A DNA stretch of 64,000 nt from Tautonia sp040717455 (GTDB lineage: Bacteria > Planctomycetota > Planctomycetia > Isosphaerales > Isosphaeraceae): NCBI RefSeq assembly GCF_040717455.1, contig NZ_JBFEFH010000020.1, forward strand, positions 70,437 through 134,436. The letters are read 5' to 3'. The position numbers and the translations under genes are program-made. Positions 45,636-55,577 of this stretch are shown piece after piece. The first letter of the stretch is position 1; each line of letters begins with the position of its first letter. The notes beneath the pieces were generated by a model. It did not search any database and was not told the DNA's origin. It saw only the letters and a list, made by a program, of their open reading frames with translations.

Positions 45636-46868
45636 TCACGGACGCGGGGTGGCTGGGCCGGGATTCTCGTACCAGATCACGCCCAGGCCATCGGTTTCTT
45701 CACAGGTTAAGACGTCGAGGTCGCCGTCGCCGTCGAGGTCGATCAGCCGGACGAGGTCGTATTTCGTCCCTTCCTGCGCCCCGCTGATGGTCCTGAGACG
45801 CACCGGGCCGTCGAACGTGTTGCCGATCCAGGTGATCTGGACGATGCCATGCTTCCCCCGGGCGCTCTCGGTCGAGACGACGAGGTGGAGCCAGCCGTCG
45901 CCGTCGAGTTCGCCGACGGCCACGGCCTTGCCGGTCCCGATCGCATCGCCGAGCGGGATGCGAAACGATCGCCAGGAATCCGCTTCGTTGCGGAAGATCA
46001 GGATGCCTCGATCGCGGGTGGCCGCAAGGATCTCGTTCCAGCCATCGCCGATGAGATCGGCCACGTCGAGGAACATCACCTCGGCGTCCTCGCCGCCGAT
46101 CGGGTGCTCGACCCACTCGGGCGATTGCGCCGAGCCCCGGCGTTCGAGCCAGAAGACGCCCCGGCGATCGCCGCGACGGTCGGAGCAAAGCAGGTCGAGG
46201 TCGCCGTCGAAGTCCAGATCGCTCGCCACGATGGACATGATCCAGCCGACTGGGCGGATCGGGTGCCATTGCCAGGCACCCAGGTCGCGCGGGTCCTCGG
46301 GCGACTCGAGCCAGCCGAGGGCGGCGCCGTCATTCTTGCCCGCGAGGATCAGATCGACCCCGAAGCGGCCGTCGACCTGCATCGGCTCGCACCACATCCA
46401 CTGCTGCATCCCGACGGTCGCGGGGATCGCCTCGGTGGTCCAGGCGTCGGGATCGAGCAAGGCGGCCGGGTCGCCCGGGTTCCAGTGGACGAAGACGGTC
46501 CGGGTGTCCCCCTCGCACGAGCTGACGACATCCGGGAATCCGTCGCCGTCCAGGTCGACGATGACGGCGTCTTCGGGAGATGCCACCTGCCCGACGATGA
46601 CGGACGGCCAGGGAGCCTTCGCCCGATCGGGACCGGGGTTCCGGTAGACGCGGACGATTCCCCCCTCTTCCCACCCTGTGGCGAGGTCGAGCAGGCCATC
46701 GCCGTCGAGATCCGCCAGGCGAACGCCGTCGGCTCCTTGTGAGGAGTCGTCGATCGTGTGGCGGACCCAGCCATCGCCATCGAATTCGAAGACGGGGGTA
46801 ATGTCCTGGCCGTCGATCGCCGGGCCAAGGAGGAGCAACCAGGCCAGACGAAGCGTCAGGAAGGGCAT
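45636..46868 (-). CDS. Secreted FG-GAP/VCBS-repeat protein
   Basis: This 410-aa protein has a signal peptide (MPFLTLRLAWLLLLGPAIDG). A beta-propeller of calcium-binding VCBS/FG-GAP repeats follows: DLDGDGLLDLATG, DLDGDGFPDVVSS, DLDFDGDLDLLCS, ELDGDGWLHLVVS and DLDGDGDLDVLTC. Such proteins are integrin-alpha-like surface or periplasmic propellers, abundant in planctomycetes; the ligand is unknown. Confidence 0.9.
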   Translation of the reverse strand: MPFLTLRLAWLLLLGPAIDGQDITPVFEFDGDGWVRHTIDDSSQGADGVRLADLDGDGLLDLATGWEEGGIVRVYRNPGPDRAKAPWPSVIVGQVASPEDAVIVDLDGDGFPDVVSSCEGDTRTVFVHWNPGDPAALLDPDAWTTEAIPATVGMQQWMWCEPMQVDGRFGVDLILAGKNDGAALGWLESPEDPRDLGAWQWHPIRPVGWIMSIVASDLDFDGDLDLLCSDRRGDRRGVFWLERRGSAQSPEWVEHPIGGEDAEVMFLDVADLIGDGWNEILAATRDRGILIFRNEADSWRSFRIPLGDAIGTGKAVAVGELDGDGWLHLVVSTESARGKHGIVQITWIGNTFDGPVRLRTISGAQEGTKYDLVRLIDLDGDGDLDVLTCEETDGLGVIWYENPGPATPRP

Positions 46869-47027
46869 CTCGGGGCGGGCCTCATCTGAGGAGGATCGGT
46901 TCGGCGGCGATCGGGGGGACTTCTCCTCAATCGCGTGGTGCGCACCTCTCGATCCTACCGGATCAACCTCTCCCGCCTCGATGCCGGAGTCGTTTCATCG
47001 GCGCGAAATTTCTGAGCCGCCCGTGCC

Positions 47028-47234
47028 TTAGACAAACTGGGCTGAGGAGGCTCGATCGAACCAGGACTCCTCGTCTGCTTGATCCTTCGCCAGCAGCTCC
47101 TCCCGGTAAATCAATTGGCCGTCGGGGGCTTCCACGCCGATCCGGACGGAGTTGCGGTCGATCCGGACGATGGTCAGTCGGATGTCCTCGCCGATCTGAA
47201 AACGCTGACCTTGCTTGCGGCTCAGAACCAACAT
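47028..47234 (-). CDS. csrA: Carbon storage regulator CsrA
   Basis: This 68-aa RNA-binding dimer controls translation and stability of target mRNAs by binding GGA motifs. The sequence MLVLSRKQGQRFQIGEDI...LTIVRIDRNSVRIGVEAP...YREEL matches CsrA across its full length, with a slightly long C-terminal tail (AKDQADEESWFDRASSAQFV). The start ATG 47234 has a strong AAGGAG 8 nt upstream; a longer in-frame reading upstream is not CsrA-like. It is divergent from the YfhO-like gene. Confidence 0.95.
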   Translation of the reverse strand: MLVLSRKQGQRFQIGEDIRLTIVRIDRNSVRIGVEAPDGQLIYREELLAKDQADEESWFDRASSAQFV

Positions 47235-47553
47235 GGCGGACTCCTTTCCCTCTTCGTTTTGATTGAGAAGGTCGCAAGAGGGTGATGATCGTGGTTGGAC
47301 CCGGGCATCCTGCCCTTCGGCCCAGGAGAATTGCAGCCCCCGTGCCGAAATCGATCGGTTCCGGGGTGTTGACCCGTTTTGGTGTTGCAAGTCGTTGCCT
47401 TGAAGGAGGTTTCGCGGGGAAGCCGGTTCGGGGGCCGGGGGCTTCGGCGCTCGGATCAAGGAACTTGAATCGGGACTTACAATCAAGCCGTGCAGGTCGG
47501 TGCGTCGATCCTGTAAAGTTTACCGATCGTCCGAGAACGGCTTCAGGAGCGGG
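47235..47553. other. Divergent intergenic region between csrA and the YfhO-like gene
   Basis: This 319-bp region must hold both promoters. The stretch 47460-47525 is AT-rich, with TACAAT at 47478-47483 and the palindrome GTAAAGTTTAC (47512-47522), but no -35/-10 pair with correct spacing was found. Confidence 0.4.
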
Positions 47554-50082
47554 ATGGTGGGCAAGGGGATGATCGGATCGCGGATGGCCGGGGTCGTGGG
47601 GCCGGCGTTGCTCTGCGCCTTGATGCTCGGGTGGCTCTGGCCGATCGGCCTGGGCGGGGCGATGCCGGTCGGCGGCGACGTGACCCAGTTCCAGATGGGC
47701 CTGATGAGCGTGCTCGGCGAGGCGATCCGGGCCGGTCGCTTGCCCTTCTGGAACGACCGGTGGGGCTTCGGGTTCCCGGGCTTGGCCGAGAGTCAGATGG
47801 GGGTCTACTACCCGCCGCACTGGCTTTGCTTCGGCCTGCTTCCGGTCGAGGCCGGATACACGGCGAGCATGGTGCTGCACCTGCTCTGGGGGGCGATCGG
47901 GGCGTACTGGGCGGCCCGGCGGTTCGGGGTGTCGAGCCGGGGGGCGACCCTTGCGGGAGGTGCCTGGGGGGCCTCCGGCTTCTTCCTGATCCACCTGCCG
48001 CATCTCTGGGCCTTCTGTGTGGGGAGCTGGACCCCCTGGATCTGGGGATTGGCCTGGTCGATCCTCTCCGGGCGAGGCGGTCGCGGGACCCCCTGGCTGC
48101 TGGCGGCGGCGTTGACGGTGCAGATCCTGCCCGGGCATTTCCAACTCGCCTTCTGCACGCAGGTGAGCCTGGGGGTGATGGCCCTCGGGGCGATCGTGCG
48201 GGGCAGGGGGGAGCGTCGGGCGGTGGCCCGTCGCTCGGCCGTGGTGTTGCTGGTCTTACTGGCGGTCCTGCCGATGGCGGCTTGTCAGCTCTTGCCGACA
48301 GCGCGACTGGCCCGCCTGGCCGAGACGCAACGCGACTTTGAGTACCTCTCCGGGTTCGCCGCCACGCCGCTCCACCTGGTCAACCTGGTCGCCCCCGACC
48401 TCTTCCACCGCTCGCCCCTCTGGCGGCCGGTCGTCTGGGACCCGCCGTTTCATACCTCTCCCGAGGAGCTTCGGCTTTATGTCGGCCTGGTTCCCGCGTT
48501 CCTGGCCCTGATGGTGCTGGTGAAACCGGGATCGCATGCCGGGGCGATTCGGGTGCTGGGCCTGGTGCTCGCGGTGGGCCTGTTCCTGAGCCTCGGCCCG
48601 TATGTGCCCGGGTTCCGCATCTTCAGCCAGTGGCCGGGCTTCTCGTTCTTCCGGGCACCGGCTCGATGGGGCATGATCGTTTCGCTGGCGCTGGCGATCC
48701 TCGCCGGCTTCGGACTCGATGCGATCCGAGAGGGCCGCCTGGTGCATCCCGGTCGATGGCTCGTCGGGTGTGTGCTGGGAGCCGTGCTCTGGATCGGGGT
48801 TGTCGTCGGCCTGTTCGAACTGGGCTTGAACGCGACCGAACGGCCTGGACCATCGGTCGTCGTCGCCCTGTACGAGCGGGTTTTCGCGCAATTTCCCTGG
48901 CCGAACGACCCTCCCGTCACCGAGGTCTTTGCACGAGCCCGGCGCCCTCAGGCCGATGTCCGCGTGATCGCCGCCCAGGGTCGCGAAAAGCTCGGACCCG
49001 TGCCGACGGGGGGCTTGCGACTCGATCGGGAACGAGGGCGAATCTATCGCGCCGAGCTGGGGACCACCGCCGCCTTGTTGCTCGCGGTTGTGTTGCTCGT
49101 CCCCCTGGCGAATCGACGACGAACGCTGGTAGCGGGGCTTCTGCTACTGACGGCCGTCGACCTCGGCCTGATGGCACGGCGTCGGTCGGTCGATGCGGCT
49201 CCGATCCGCCCGTTGACGGAGCAAAGCCTCGTGCTGAGTCGGCTGGCCGAGTTGCCCCAAGGTACCCGGTCGATCGACCCGATGCGCAACCTCACCATGG
49301 TCGCCGGCGCGGCCGGAGTATTGAGCTACCGGACGCTCGACCTGCCGATTCAGGCCGAGCTGCGCGGCCTGGCCGACGCCATCCCCCGATCTCCTGAGGA
49401 GGCCGATGCGATCCTCGACGCCCAGCGGAGCCTCGGGGCGCGGGTCCGGGTGATCGGGCCGATCGGCCCCGGGATCGAGGTGCTCCGCGACCGCTTCACC
49501 GAGACGGGTCGGATCGAGTCGGCCGCAATCCTCGATGACCCGGCCCTCACCGCCTGGCTGCTCGGATCAGGCTACGCCGCGACCGACGAGGGAAAAGGCG
49601 GGCGTTACCTGTTCCTCGATGCCGGTCCTGCCCCCCGGGCCTGGTTCCTGCCGACCGATGGGCCGGAGGCGATCGGCCGCTTCCGCAAGGAATCGACGGA
49701 TGCGGCCTCGATCCTCGGGCAACTCGAGGACGCCCGGCCGATCGAACTGCGCATGAGAAGTCCCGAGCATCTGGAACTGTCGGTTGCGGCGGAAGGGCCG
49801 GGCCTCGTGCTCGTGACGCAGCTCGATTACCCCGAGTGGGCCGCCTCGCTCATCGACGCCGAGGGCGCGGCGAACCCGGTGCCGGTCGATGGCGTCCTGG
49901 GGGGGTGGCAGGGCGTGGCGGTGCCCGGCCCCGGCTCGTGGACAATCCGCCTGACGTACGAGGGCCGTGCCGAGCGATGGGGGCTGGTGGTCTCCTCGGC
50001 GGCCTGGGCGGCCTGGCTGGTCGGGGTGGCCGTGACCCTGCGACGCTCCCGGCAACGGCTCCGAATCGACCCAACTGCCTGA
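47554..50082 (+). CDS. YfhO-like polytopic membrane protein
   Basis: This 842-aa integral membrane protein has many N-terminal helices and a soluble C-terminal region, closed by one last helix (about residues 805-825). The periplasmic loop after TM1 contains GGDVTQFQMGLMSVLGEAIRAGRLPFWNDRWGFGFPG, a segment typical of YfhO and related GT-C-like membrane proteins that attach sugars to lipid-linked or surface polymers. The sugar donor and acceptor are unknown. ATG 47554 is preceded by AGGAG at 4 nt; ATG 47569 and 47584 are alternatives. Confidence 0.8.
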   Translation: MVGKGMIGSRMAGVVGPALLCALMLGWLWPIGLGGAMPVGGDVTQFQMGLMSVLGEAIRAGRLPFWNDRWGFGFPGLAESQMGVYYPPHWLCFGLLPVEAGYTASMVLHLLWGAIGAYWAARRFGVSSRGATLAGGAWGASGFFLIHLPHLWAFCVGSWTPWIWGLAWSILSGRGGRGTPWLLAAALTVQILPGHFQLAFCTQVSLGVMALGAIVRGRGERRAVARRSAVVLLVLLAVLPMAACQLLPTARLARLAETQRDFEYLSGFAATPLHLVNLVAPDLFHRSPLWRPVVWDPPFHTSPEELRLYVGLVPAFLALMVLVKPGSHAGAIRVLGLVLAVGLFLSLGPYVPGFRIFSQWPGFSFFRAPARWGMIVSLALAILAGFGLDAIREGRLVHPGRWLVGCVLGAVLWIGVVVGLFELGLNATERPGPSVVVALYERVFAQFPWPNDPPVTEVFARARRPQADVRVIAAQGREKLGPVPTGGLRLDRERGRIYRAELGTTAALLLAVVLLVPLANRRRTLVAGLLLLTAVDLGLMARRRSVDAAPIRPLTEQSLVLSRLAELPQGTRSIDPMRNLTMVAGAAGVLSYRTLDLPIQAELRGLADAIPRSPEEADAILDAQRSLGARVRVIGPIGPGIEVLRDRFTETGRIESAAILDDPALTAWLLGSGYAATDEGKGGRYLFLDAGPAPRAWFLPTDGPEAIGRFRKESTDAASILGQLEDARPIELRMRSPEHLELSVAAEGPGLVLVTQLDYPEWAASLIDAEGAANPVPVDGVLGGWQGVAVPGPGSWTIRLTYEGRAERWGLVVSSAAWAAWLVGVAVTLRRSRQRLRIDPTA

Positions 50083-50144
50083 TCGATCCCGCCTGAAACC
50101 AAACCCTTCCTCGACCTCTCCTTGCTGCGCAAAGGACCCTCCCA

Positions 50145-51167
50145 ATGACCGACGTGGCGATCGTGGGCGCCTCCGGATACACCGCCCGGGAATTGATCCA
50201 ACTGTTGCTCCGGCATCCCGGTGCCCGGATTCGCCTGGCGACCTCGCGGAAGGACGAGGCGCCGAGGCTCGACGCGCTGCACCCGTCGCTCGCCGGACGG
50301 ATCGACCTCGCCTGCGAACCGTTCGACCCCGACCGCGTGGCCGAGGTCGCCCGGGTGGCCTTCCTCGCCCTGCCGCACGGGGCGAGCATGGCGGCCGTGC
50401 CGGAATTGCGAAGCCGAGGGGTCCGGGTCATTGACCTGAGCGCCGATTACCGCTTGGTGGATGAAACCGTGTACGAGGACTGGTATGACCACCCTCATAC
50501 CGACCCGTCCGGCCTCCGCGAGGCGGTTTACGGCCTGCCCGAGCTGTACCGCGAGGCGATCCCGGGCGCCTCGCTGATCGCCAATCCGGGGTGCTACACC
50601 TCGACGTCGATCCTCGCGCTGGCGCCGCTCGTGGCGAGCAACCTGATCGAGCGGTCGGGCATCATCATCGACGCCAAGAGCGGTGTCTCGGGCGCGGGGC
50701 GGTCGCCGAAGCTGACCACGCACTACCCGGAGTGCAACGAGAGCCTGTCGGCCTACGGGGTGGGCCGGCATCGGCATACGCCGGAGATTGAACAGGTGTT
50801 GACGGGTGTCGGGAGATCGGCGGCGGGCGACCCGGTCGAGGTGATCTTCACGCCGCACCTCGTGCCGATGGATCGCGGCATCCTGGCGACGATCTACGCC
50901 CAGCCCAGGGGGGCGGTCACGGAGCATGACCTGCTCGACCTGTACCGCGAGTTTTACCGGTCGTCCCCGTTTGTCCGGGTCGTCAACCGCCTGCCGAGCA
51001 CGAAGGACTCGGCCTACTCGAACTTCTGCGACCTGACGGTCCGGGTGGTCCGGGGGCGCGTGCTGGTGATCGCCTGCCTCGACAACCTGATCAAGGGGGC
51101 CTCGGGGGTGGCCGTGCAGAACTTCAACCTGATGACCGGCCATCCGGAGACGACCGCCTTGTTCTGA
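50145..51167 (+). CDS. argC: N-acetyl-gamma-glutamyl-phosphate reductase
   Basis: This 340-aa enzyme of arginine biosynthesis reduces N-acetylglutamyl-5-phosphate with NADPH. The N-terminal dinucleotide-binding VAIVGASGYTARELIQLL, the active-site ANPGCYTSTSILAL (Cys in GCYT) and the catalytic-His region FTPHLVPMDRGILATIYA are all canonical. No other arg gene is adjacent. AAAGGA lies upstream of ATG 50145. It follows the YfhO-like gene by 62 nt. Confidence 0.95.
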   Translation: MTDVAIVGASGYTARELIQLLLRHPGARIRLATSRKDEAPRLDALHPSLAGRIDLACEPFDPDRVAEVARVAFLALPHGASMAAVPELRSRGVRVIDLSADYRLVDETVYEDWYDHPHTDPSGLREAVYGLPELYREAIPGASLIANPGCYTSTSILALAPLVASNLIERSGIIIDAKSGVSGAGRSPKLTTHYPECNESLSAYGVGRHRHTPEIEQVLTGVGRSAAGDPVEVIFTPHLVPMDRGILATIYAQPRGAVTEHDLLDLYREFYRSSPFVRVVNRLPSTKDSAYSNFCDLTVRVVRGRVLVIACLDNLIKGASGVAVQNFNLMTGHPETTALF

Positions 51168-51309
51168 TCCGGTCAGGATCGGGCAGGCCGGTACCCGATC
51201 GACGGGCCGAGCGCGGATCCGATACGATCGGGGGAGGAGGTTCGGCCCCTCCGCGCCGGGTCGTCTCCCGGAGGGCGGGGGCCAGGTCTTGCTGTGGGGA
51301 GGCGATCCG

Positions 51310-51765
51310 ATGACACCGTCGATCCGTACGTCCTTGCTCGCGTTGACCTGCCTTGCCTGCCTGGGGGTTGCCCCCGGCGGCATCCGGGCCCGATCGCAGC
51401 AGGAGGAGGGCCGCCCGCCGCAGGATCGGGTCCTCTCGATGTTCATGCAGGCCAAGCTCGACCACTCGAAGGACGTGCTCGAGGGCCTGACGATCGGCGA
51501 CTTCGAGCAGATTGTCCGGGGGGCCGAGGCCCTCCGGCAACTGGCCGAGAACGAACTCTGGCGCGTCAATCCGGACATCACCTATACGCGCTACACCGAG
51601 GAGTTCATCCGCCTGACCGAGGCCCTCGAAGAGGAAGGGCGTGAGAAGAACATCGATGGCGCGACGCTCAATTATGTGAACTTGACGATCAATTGCGTCA
51701 ATTGCCACAAGTTCGTCCGCGACCGGCGCGTGACCTTCCGCGAGCCCGAGACGCTCCGCCGCTGA
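51310..51765 (+). CDS. Secreted cytochrome c'-like protein
   Basis: This 151-aa protein has a signal peptide (SLLALTCLACLGVAPGGIRA) and a helical body. A single C-terminal heme-binding motif CVNCH (about residues 128-132) is followed by a basic KFVRDRR, the layout of the cytochrome c'/c-556 four-helix bundle. Its role is probably periplasmic electron transfer or gas binding. ATG 51310 with GGGAGG upstream is preferred over a TTG 21 nt earlier. Confidence 0.85.
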   Translation: MTPSIRTSLLALTCLACLGVAPGGIRARSQQEEGRPPQDRVLSMFMQAKLDHSKDVLEGLTIGDFEQIVRGAEALRQLAENELWRVNPDITYTRYTEEFIRLTEALEEEGREKNIDGATLNYVNLTINCVNCHKFVRDRRVTFREPETLRR

Positions 51766-51861
51766 TGCGGGCGGACCGGGTTCCATCCGGGATCGGGCCG
51801 GGGCCCCGCGTTCAGATCGGGGGGCTCTGGCCCCCGATACCCCGTTCAAACGAGCACTGCC

Positions 51862-52599
51862 TTACGCCAGGAACAGCCGCAGGCCGGCGGCGAGCAGCAG
51901 GAGGGCCAGCACGCGACGCAGCGTGGTCGGGTCCAGCCGGTCGCGGCCCGCCCGGGCGCCGACCAGGCCGCCGAGGATCGCCGCCGGCGCCCAGAGCACC
52001 AGCCCGATCGGCAATCGGGGCGTCGAGTAGAGGAAGCCGGCCAGGCCCGCGAGCGAGCTGAGGAGCACGAACGGCGCGACCAGCCGGGAGGCCTCCTTCG
52101 GGTCGGCCCAGCCGAGCAACTGGAGGGCCGGGAGGAGGAAGATGCCGCCGCCGGTGCCGGTCACTCCCGAGGCGAAACCGATGACGCCGCCCAGCAGCAT
52201 CCCGGCGCCGAGGGGGACGCGCGTCTCGACGCGGTCCTCGGCCGGGCCCCCTGCCGGCCAGAGCAGGCGCACGGCCGAGAGGATGAGGAGGCCGCCGACG
52301 ATCGGCAGATAGATCTCCGCCGGCAGCCGGATCGCCCCCCCGAGGACGGCCATCGGCACCGCCGGCAGGGCGATCGCCGCGACCGGCTTGATCCGGTCGC
52401 CGATCGCCCCCCGGTGGAACACCCAGGTGCCGATCAGGGCGACGAACCCGTTCAGGAGCAGCGACGCCCCCTTCATCGCCGGCGGGTCGACCCCGAAGAG
52501 TGCCAGCACGGCCAGGTAGCCCGAGGCCCCCGCGAGCCCGACGCTGGCATACAATGCCGCCACCAGGGCGAGGAGCAAGGCCAGCACCACGGGTTCCAT
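51862..52599 (-). CDS. TSUP-family (TauE/SafE) anion permease
   Basis: This 245-aa protein has about eight helices in two halves, with the paired GVTGTGGGIFLLPAL motif of the TauE/SafE (DUF81) family, which moves sulfite, sulfoacetate or similar anions. ATG 52599 is preferred over a TTG one codon earlier. Confidence 0.9.
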   Translation of the reverse strand: MEPVVLALLLALVAALYASVGLAGASGYLAVLALFGVDPPAMKGASLLLNGFVALIGTWVFHRGAIGDRIKPVAAIALPAVPMAVLGGAIRLPAEIYLPIVGGLLILSAVRLLWPAGGPAEDRVETRVPLGAGMLLGGVIGFASGVTGTGGGIFLLPALQLLGWADPKEASRLVAPFVLLSSLAGLAGFLYSTPRLPIGLVLWAPAAILGGLVGARAGRDRLDPTTLRRVLALLLLAAGLRLFLA

Positions 52600-52662
52600 C
52601 AACGGTGCTCCCGAGGTGCCGGCAAATCTGCTCCGAGCGGGGCCGGGGTGGCGATCCGGCGA

Positions 52663-54096
52663 TCAGCCGAACAGGGGGGCATCGCGATCGCCGAGCCCGC
52701 CCTTGAGCGGGACCTTCCGCTCCTTCTTGGGGCGAGGGGCCTCCTCCTCCCCTTCGTCTTCTTCCTCGGCGACGACGGGTTCGTCCTTGGCGGTCGGCTT
52801 GAGCGAGAGGCTCATCCGCTTGGCGTCGGAGTCGATGTCGAGGATGCGGGCCTCGACCTCCTGGCCTTCCTGGACGACGTCCTTGACGCGCCGGACCCGG
52901 CCGGGGGCGAGCTCGGAGATATGAATGAGCCCCTCGACCCCCGGCTCGACCTCGACGAACGCGCCGAACTCCATCAGCTTCACGACCTTGCCCTGGATCA
53001 TCTGGCCGCGGCCGAAGCGGTGCTCGACCGTGTCCCAGGGGCTCGGCGCCAGTTGCTTCAGGCCGAGGCCGACGCGGTCCTTCTCCTTCTCGATCTTGAG
53101 GACCTTGACCTCGACCTCGTCGCCGATCTTGACGACGTCTTCGACCTTCGTCCCGCGCGACCACGAGAGGTCGGAGACGTGGACGAGTCCATCGACCCCG
53201 CCCAGGTCGACGAAGGCGCCGAAGTCCTTGATCGAGCGGACGACCCCCTTGCGGATCTGGCCTTCCTGCAGCTCGGCCCAGGTCTTCTCGCGCATCTCGG
53301 CGCGCTGCTGCTCCAGCAGTTCCCGACGCGAGACGACGAGGTTCTTCTCCCTCGGGTTCGCCTCGGTCACGACCACCTGGAATCGCTGATTGATGTAGGC
53401 TTCGGGTTCGGCCACGAAACCCAGCTCGACCTGGCTGACGGGCAGGAAGCCGCGCATGCCGTCGACATCGACCTCAAGGCCCCCTTTGATCGCCTTGGTC
53501 ACGCGGGCCTCGACGACCATGCCGCGCTGGACGCTCTCCCAGTCGGCGTCGACGGCGGCCCCCTTCAGGTTCAACCGGGTCAGGCCGGCGGCGGGGTCGT
53601 AGCGGTCGACCATCACCTCGATGGAGTCTCCCACGTTCGGCAGCGGCTTGTTGTTGCCGAACTGCGAGACGGGGATGAAGCCTTCGCTCTTGGTGCCGAG
53701 GTCGACGATGATCTCGTTCTCGCGGACGCGGACCACCCGGCCGACCTTCGGCGCCCTGGCCGGCTCGGCGCTCCGGCGGCCGCCGGAAGGGGCCGAGTCG
53801 GGCGGGGCGGCCTCGGACCGGGCGCGGCGGTTGACCGAGCCGGGGACCGAATCCGGGTCGAACCCCTCCAGGGCCTTCTCCAGCTCGGCCTCAAGCTCGT
53901 CGTCCCAGTGGCGTTTCAGGTTCACTTCCGGCCGCACGTCCTGGCCGGTCGCGGCGTCGAGCGCGCGATCGATCTCCTCGTCGAGCGGATGGTGGTATTG
54001 ATCCGGCTCGGGCTTGAGGCTCTGGCCGGGCCGGGGCCTCGGCGGAGTCGAGCCGGCGGGGGGTTCGTTCAGGTTGCGGATCGGTTCGTCGGACAT
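52663..54096 (-). CDS. rpsA: S1 RNA-binding-domain protein, ribosomal protein S1-like
   Basis: This 477-aa protein has about 115 residues of acidic, Pro-rich N-terminus and then four S1 domains (about 115-190, 198-270, 290-365, 375-450). The last two are the best conserved (KGVVRSIKDFGAFVDLGGVDGLVHVSDLSW and GKVVKLMEFGAFVEVEPGVEGLIHISEL). E. coli S1 has six domains in 557 aa; four-domain forms occur widely. It would bind mRNA and help initiation on the 30S subunit. ATG 54096 is chosen over a TTG 57 nt upstream. Confidence 0.9.
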   Translation of the reverse strand: MSDEPIRNLNEPPAGSTPPRPRPGQSLKPEPDQYHHPLDEEIDRALDAATGQDVRPEVNLKRHWDDELEAELEKALEGFDPDSVPGSVNRRARSEAAPPDSAPSGGRRSAEPARAPKVGRVVRVRENEIIVDLGTKSEGFIPVSQFGNNKPLPNVGDSIEVMVDRYDPAAGLTRLNLKGAAVDADWESVQRGMVVEARVTKAIKGGLEVDVDGMRGFLPVSQVELGFVAEPEAYINQRFQVVVTEANPREKNLVVSRRELLEQQRAEMREKTWAELQEGQIRKGVVRSIKDFGAFVDLGGVDGLVHVSDLSWSRGTKVEDVVKIGDEVEVKVLKIEKEKDRVGLGLKQLAPSPWDTVEHRFGRGQMIQGKVVKLMEFGAFVEVEPGVEGLIHISELAPGRVRRVKDVVQEGQEVEARILDIDSDAKRMSLSLKPTAKDEPVVAEEEDEGEEEAPRPKKERKVPLKGGLGDRDAPLFG

Positions 54097-54216
54097 GGCC
54101 TGACCCCGTTCGGGAGGGTCCTCGCTCGGATCGGTTGGATCGGGTCGGATCAAATCACGTCGGAATGCAGATCGGTGTGCGGATCGCGTGCCACACCCTC
54201 GCGAAAGCCTTCTTGA

Positions 54217-54888
54217 TTACGCGATCAGCTCCAGGGTCGCCCAGAGGCTCGGGTCCTCGCCGACCGGGAATTCCCTGCCGACGGTCAGGAACTGGTCGCC
54301 GCGGTCGGGGTCGGTCACGCGATACGAGAGCCCGAGCCGTCGGTTCGTCTCCGGGTCGAATCCGTTCAGGACCGAACCCGGCAGGAAGACCTCCAGCCGG
54401 TAGCCGGATCGCGTCCGCTGGGCCGCCGACCGGACCGGCTTCAGGTCGGCCAGGGGGGCATCGACGGTCGCCCTCGGGATCTTCAACTGGCGGACCGTCG
54501 CGTCGAGCGTCTTCCCCTTGCCCGGCGCGACTCCGAGGTGGAACCGGTGGCAGTGTCGGCTGGCACGGTGGATGTCTCGCGTGTCTCTGGTGTCGATCCA
54601 GATCTGCGCGCCGTCGGGATCCTCGGGGTGGTCGGGCACCTGGAGGATGGGGCCGACCTTGCCGGTCACCTCGACCGCGATGCCCAGCCCCTCGCCGTTC
54701 CAGGCGACCCGGACCTCGGCCCATCCCGGCCGGCCGTCGAGCGCCCCCAGTTGCGGCAGCAGGCACGACGGGGGCAGGTCGAGCAGCCGCGCCTTGCCCG
54801 ATCGGGGGATCCCCTCGACCTTCGGGCAGGGCAAGGCGACCCGGAAGTAGAACCCCTGGGGGATCAAGGGCGGTGCGGATGTGGACAT
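54217..54888 (-). CDS. DOMON/CBM9-like beta-sandwich protein
   Basis: This 223-aa protein lacks a signal peptide. The core (AEVRVAWNGEGLGIAVEVTGKVG, DGAQIWIDTRDTRDIHRASRHCHRFHLG, RSGYRLEVFLPGSVLNGFDPE) resembles carbohydrate-binding family 9 or DOMON domains that bind sugars or heme. GAGGAGG precedes the ATG. It lies between ribH and rpsA on the same strand and may be co-transcribed. Confidence 0.78.
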   Translation of the reverse strand: MSTSAPPLIPQGFYFRVALPCPKVEGIPRSGKARLLDLPPSCLLPQLGALDGRPGWAEVRVAWNGEGLGIAVEVTGKVGPILQVPDHPEDPDGAQIWIDTRDTRDIHRASRHCHRFHLGVAPGKGKTLDATVRQLKIPRATVDAPLADLKPVRSAAQRTRSGYRLEVFLPGSVLNGFDPETNRRLGLSYRVTDPDRGDQFLTVGREFPVGEDPSLWATLELIA

Positions 54889-54973
54889 GGTGGCTCGACC
54901 TCCTCTGTCGCCGTGCTCGACCCGGGCTCATCTGCGCCTCGGGTCGAGGAGCGAACTCCTCACGATCGCGAGG

Positions 54974-55471
54974 TTAGCCGCCCGCCTTCGCGTCGGCAAC
55001 CGCTTCGGATCGGATTTGCGCCATCAGGTTGACCATCTCGATCGCCGCCAGGGCCGCCTCCCCCCCCTTGTTCCCGGCCTTGAGGCCGGAACGATTGAGG
55101 GCCTGTTCGACGGTCTCGGTGGTCAGGACGCCGAAGATCACCGGGACGCCGGTGGCCAGGCTGGCCGACATCAGGCCGCCGGCGGCCTGGCCGGCGACGT
55201 GGTCGTAGTGGCCCGTCTCGCCCCGGATCACGCAGCCGAGGCAGATCACGGCGGCATAGTTGCCCGATTCGGCCATGGCCTGGGCGACGATCGGCAGCTC
55301 GAACGAGCCGGGGACCCAGGCGACGTCGAGCCGATCGTCGGCCACGCCGTGCCGGACGAACGCGTCGCGGCACCCGGCCAGCAGGGCCTCGGTCACCATC
55401 GCGTTGAACCGCGCGGCGACCACGGCGAAGCGGCCGGCGGGGGGGGAGAAATCGCCTTCGAAGGTGGGCAT
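54974..55471 (-). CDS. ribH: 6,7-dimethyl-8-ribityllumazine synthase
   Basis: This 165-aa riboflavin-pathway enzyme condenses the pyrimidine intermediate with dihydroxybutanone phosphate. FNAMVTEALLAGCRDAF, WVPGSFELPIVAQAMA, VICLGCVIRGETGHYDHV (catalytic His) and VPVIFGVLTTETVEQALNRSG are diagnostic. ATG 55471 gives a normal length; no clear Shine-Dalgarno is seen and upstream readings are unsupported. It follows rho by 107 nt on the same strand. Confidence 0.95.
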   Translation of the reverse strand: MPTFEGDFSPPAGRFAVVAARFNAMVTEALLAGCRDAFVRHGVADDRLDVAWVPGSFELPIVAQAMAESGNYAAVICLGCVIRGETGHYDHVAGQAAGGLMSASLATGVPVIFGVLTTETVEQALNRSGLKAGNKGGEAALAAIEMVNLMAQIRSEAVADAKAGG

Positions 55472-55577
55472 CGGTGTGTCAAGACGGGCCAGGGAAAGGG
55501 GGGAAGGAGGGGCGACGGCCGATCCTCTCATCTCGGCCGATCGCCCCCTCCGCATTCCGATCAATCGGGGCGTCCGG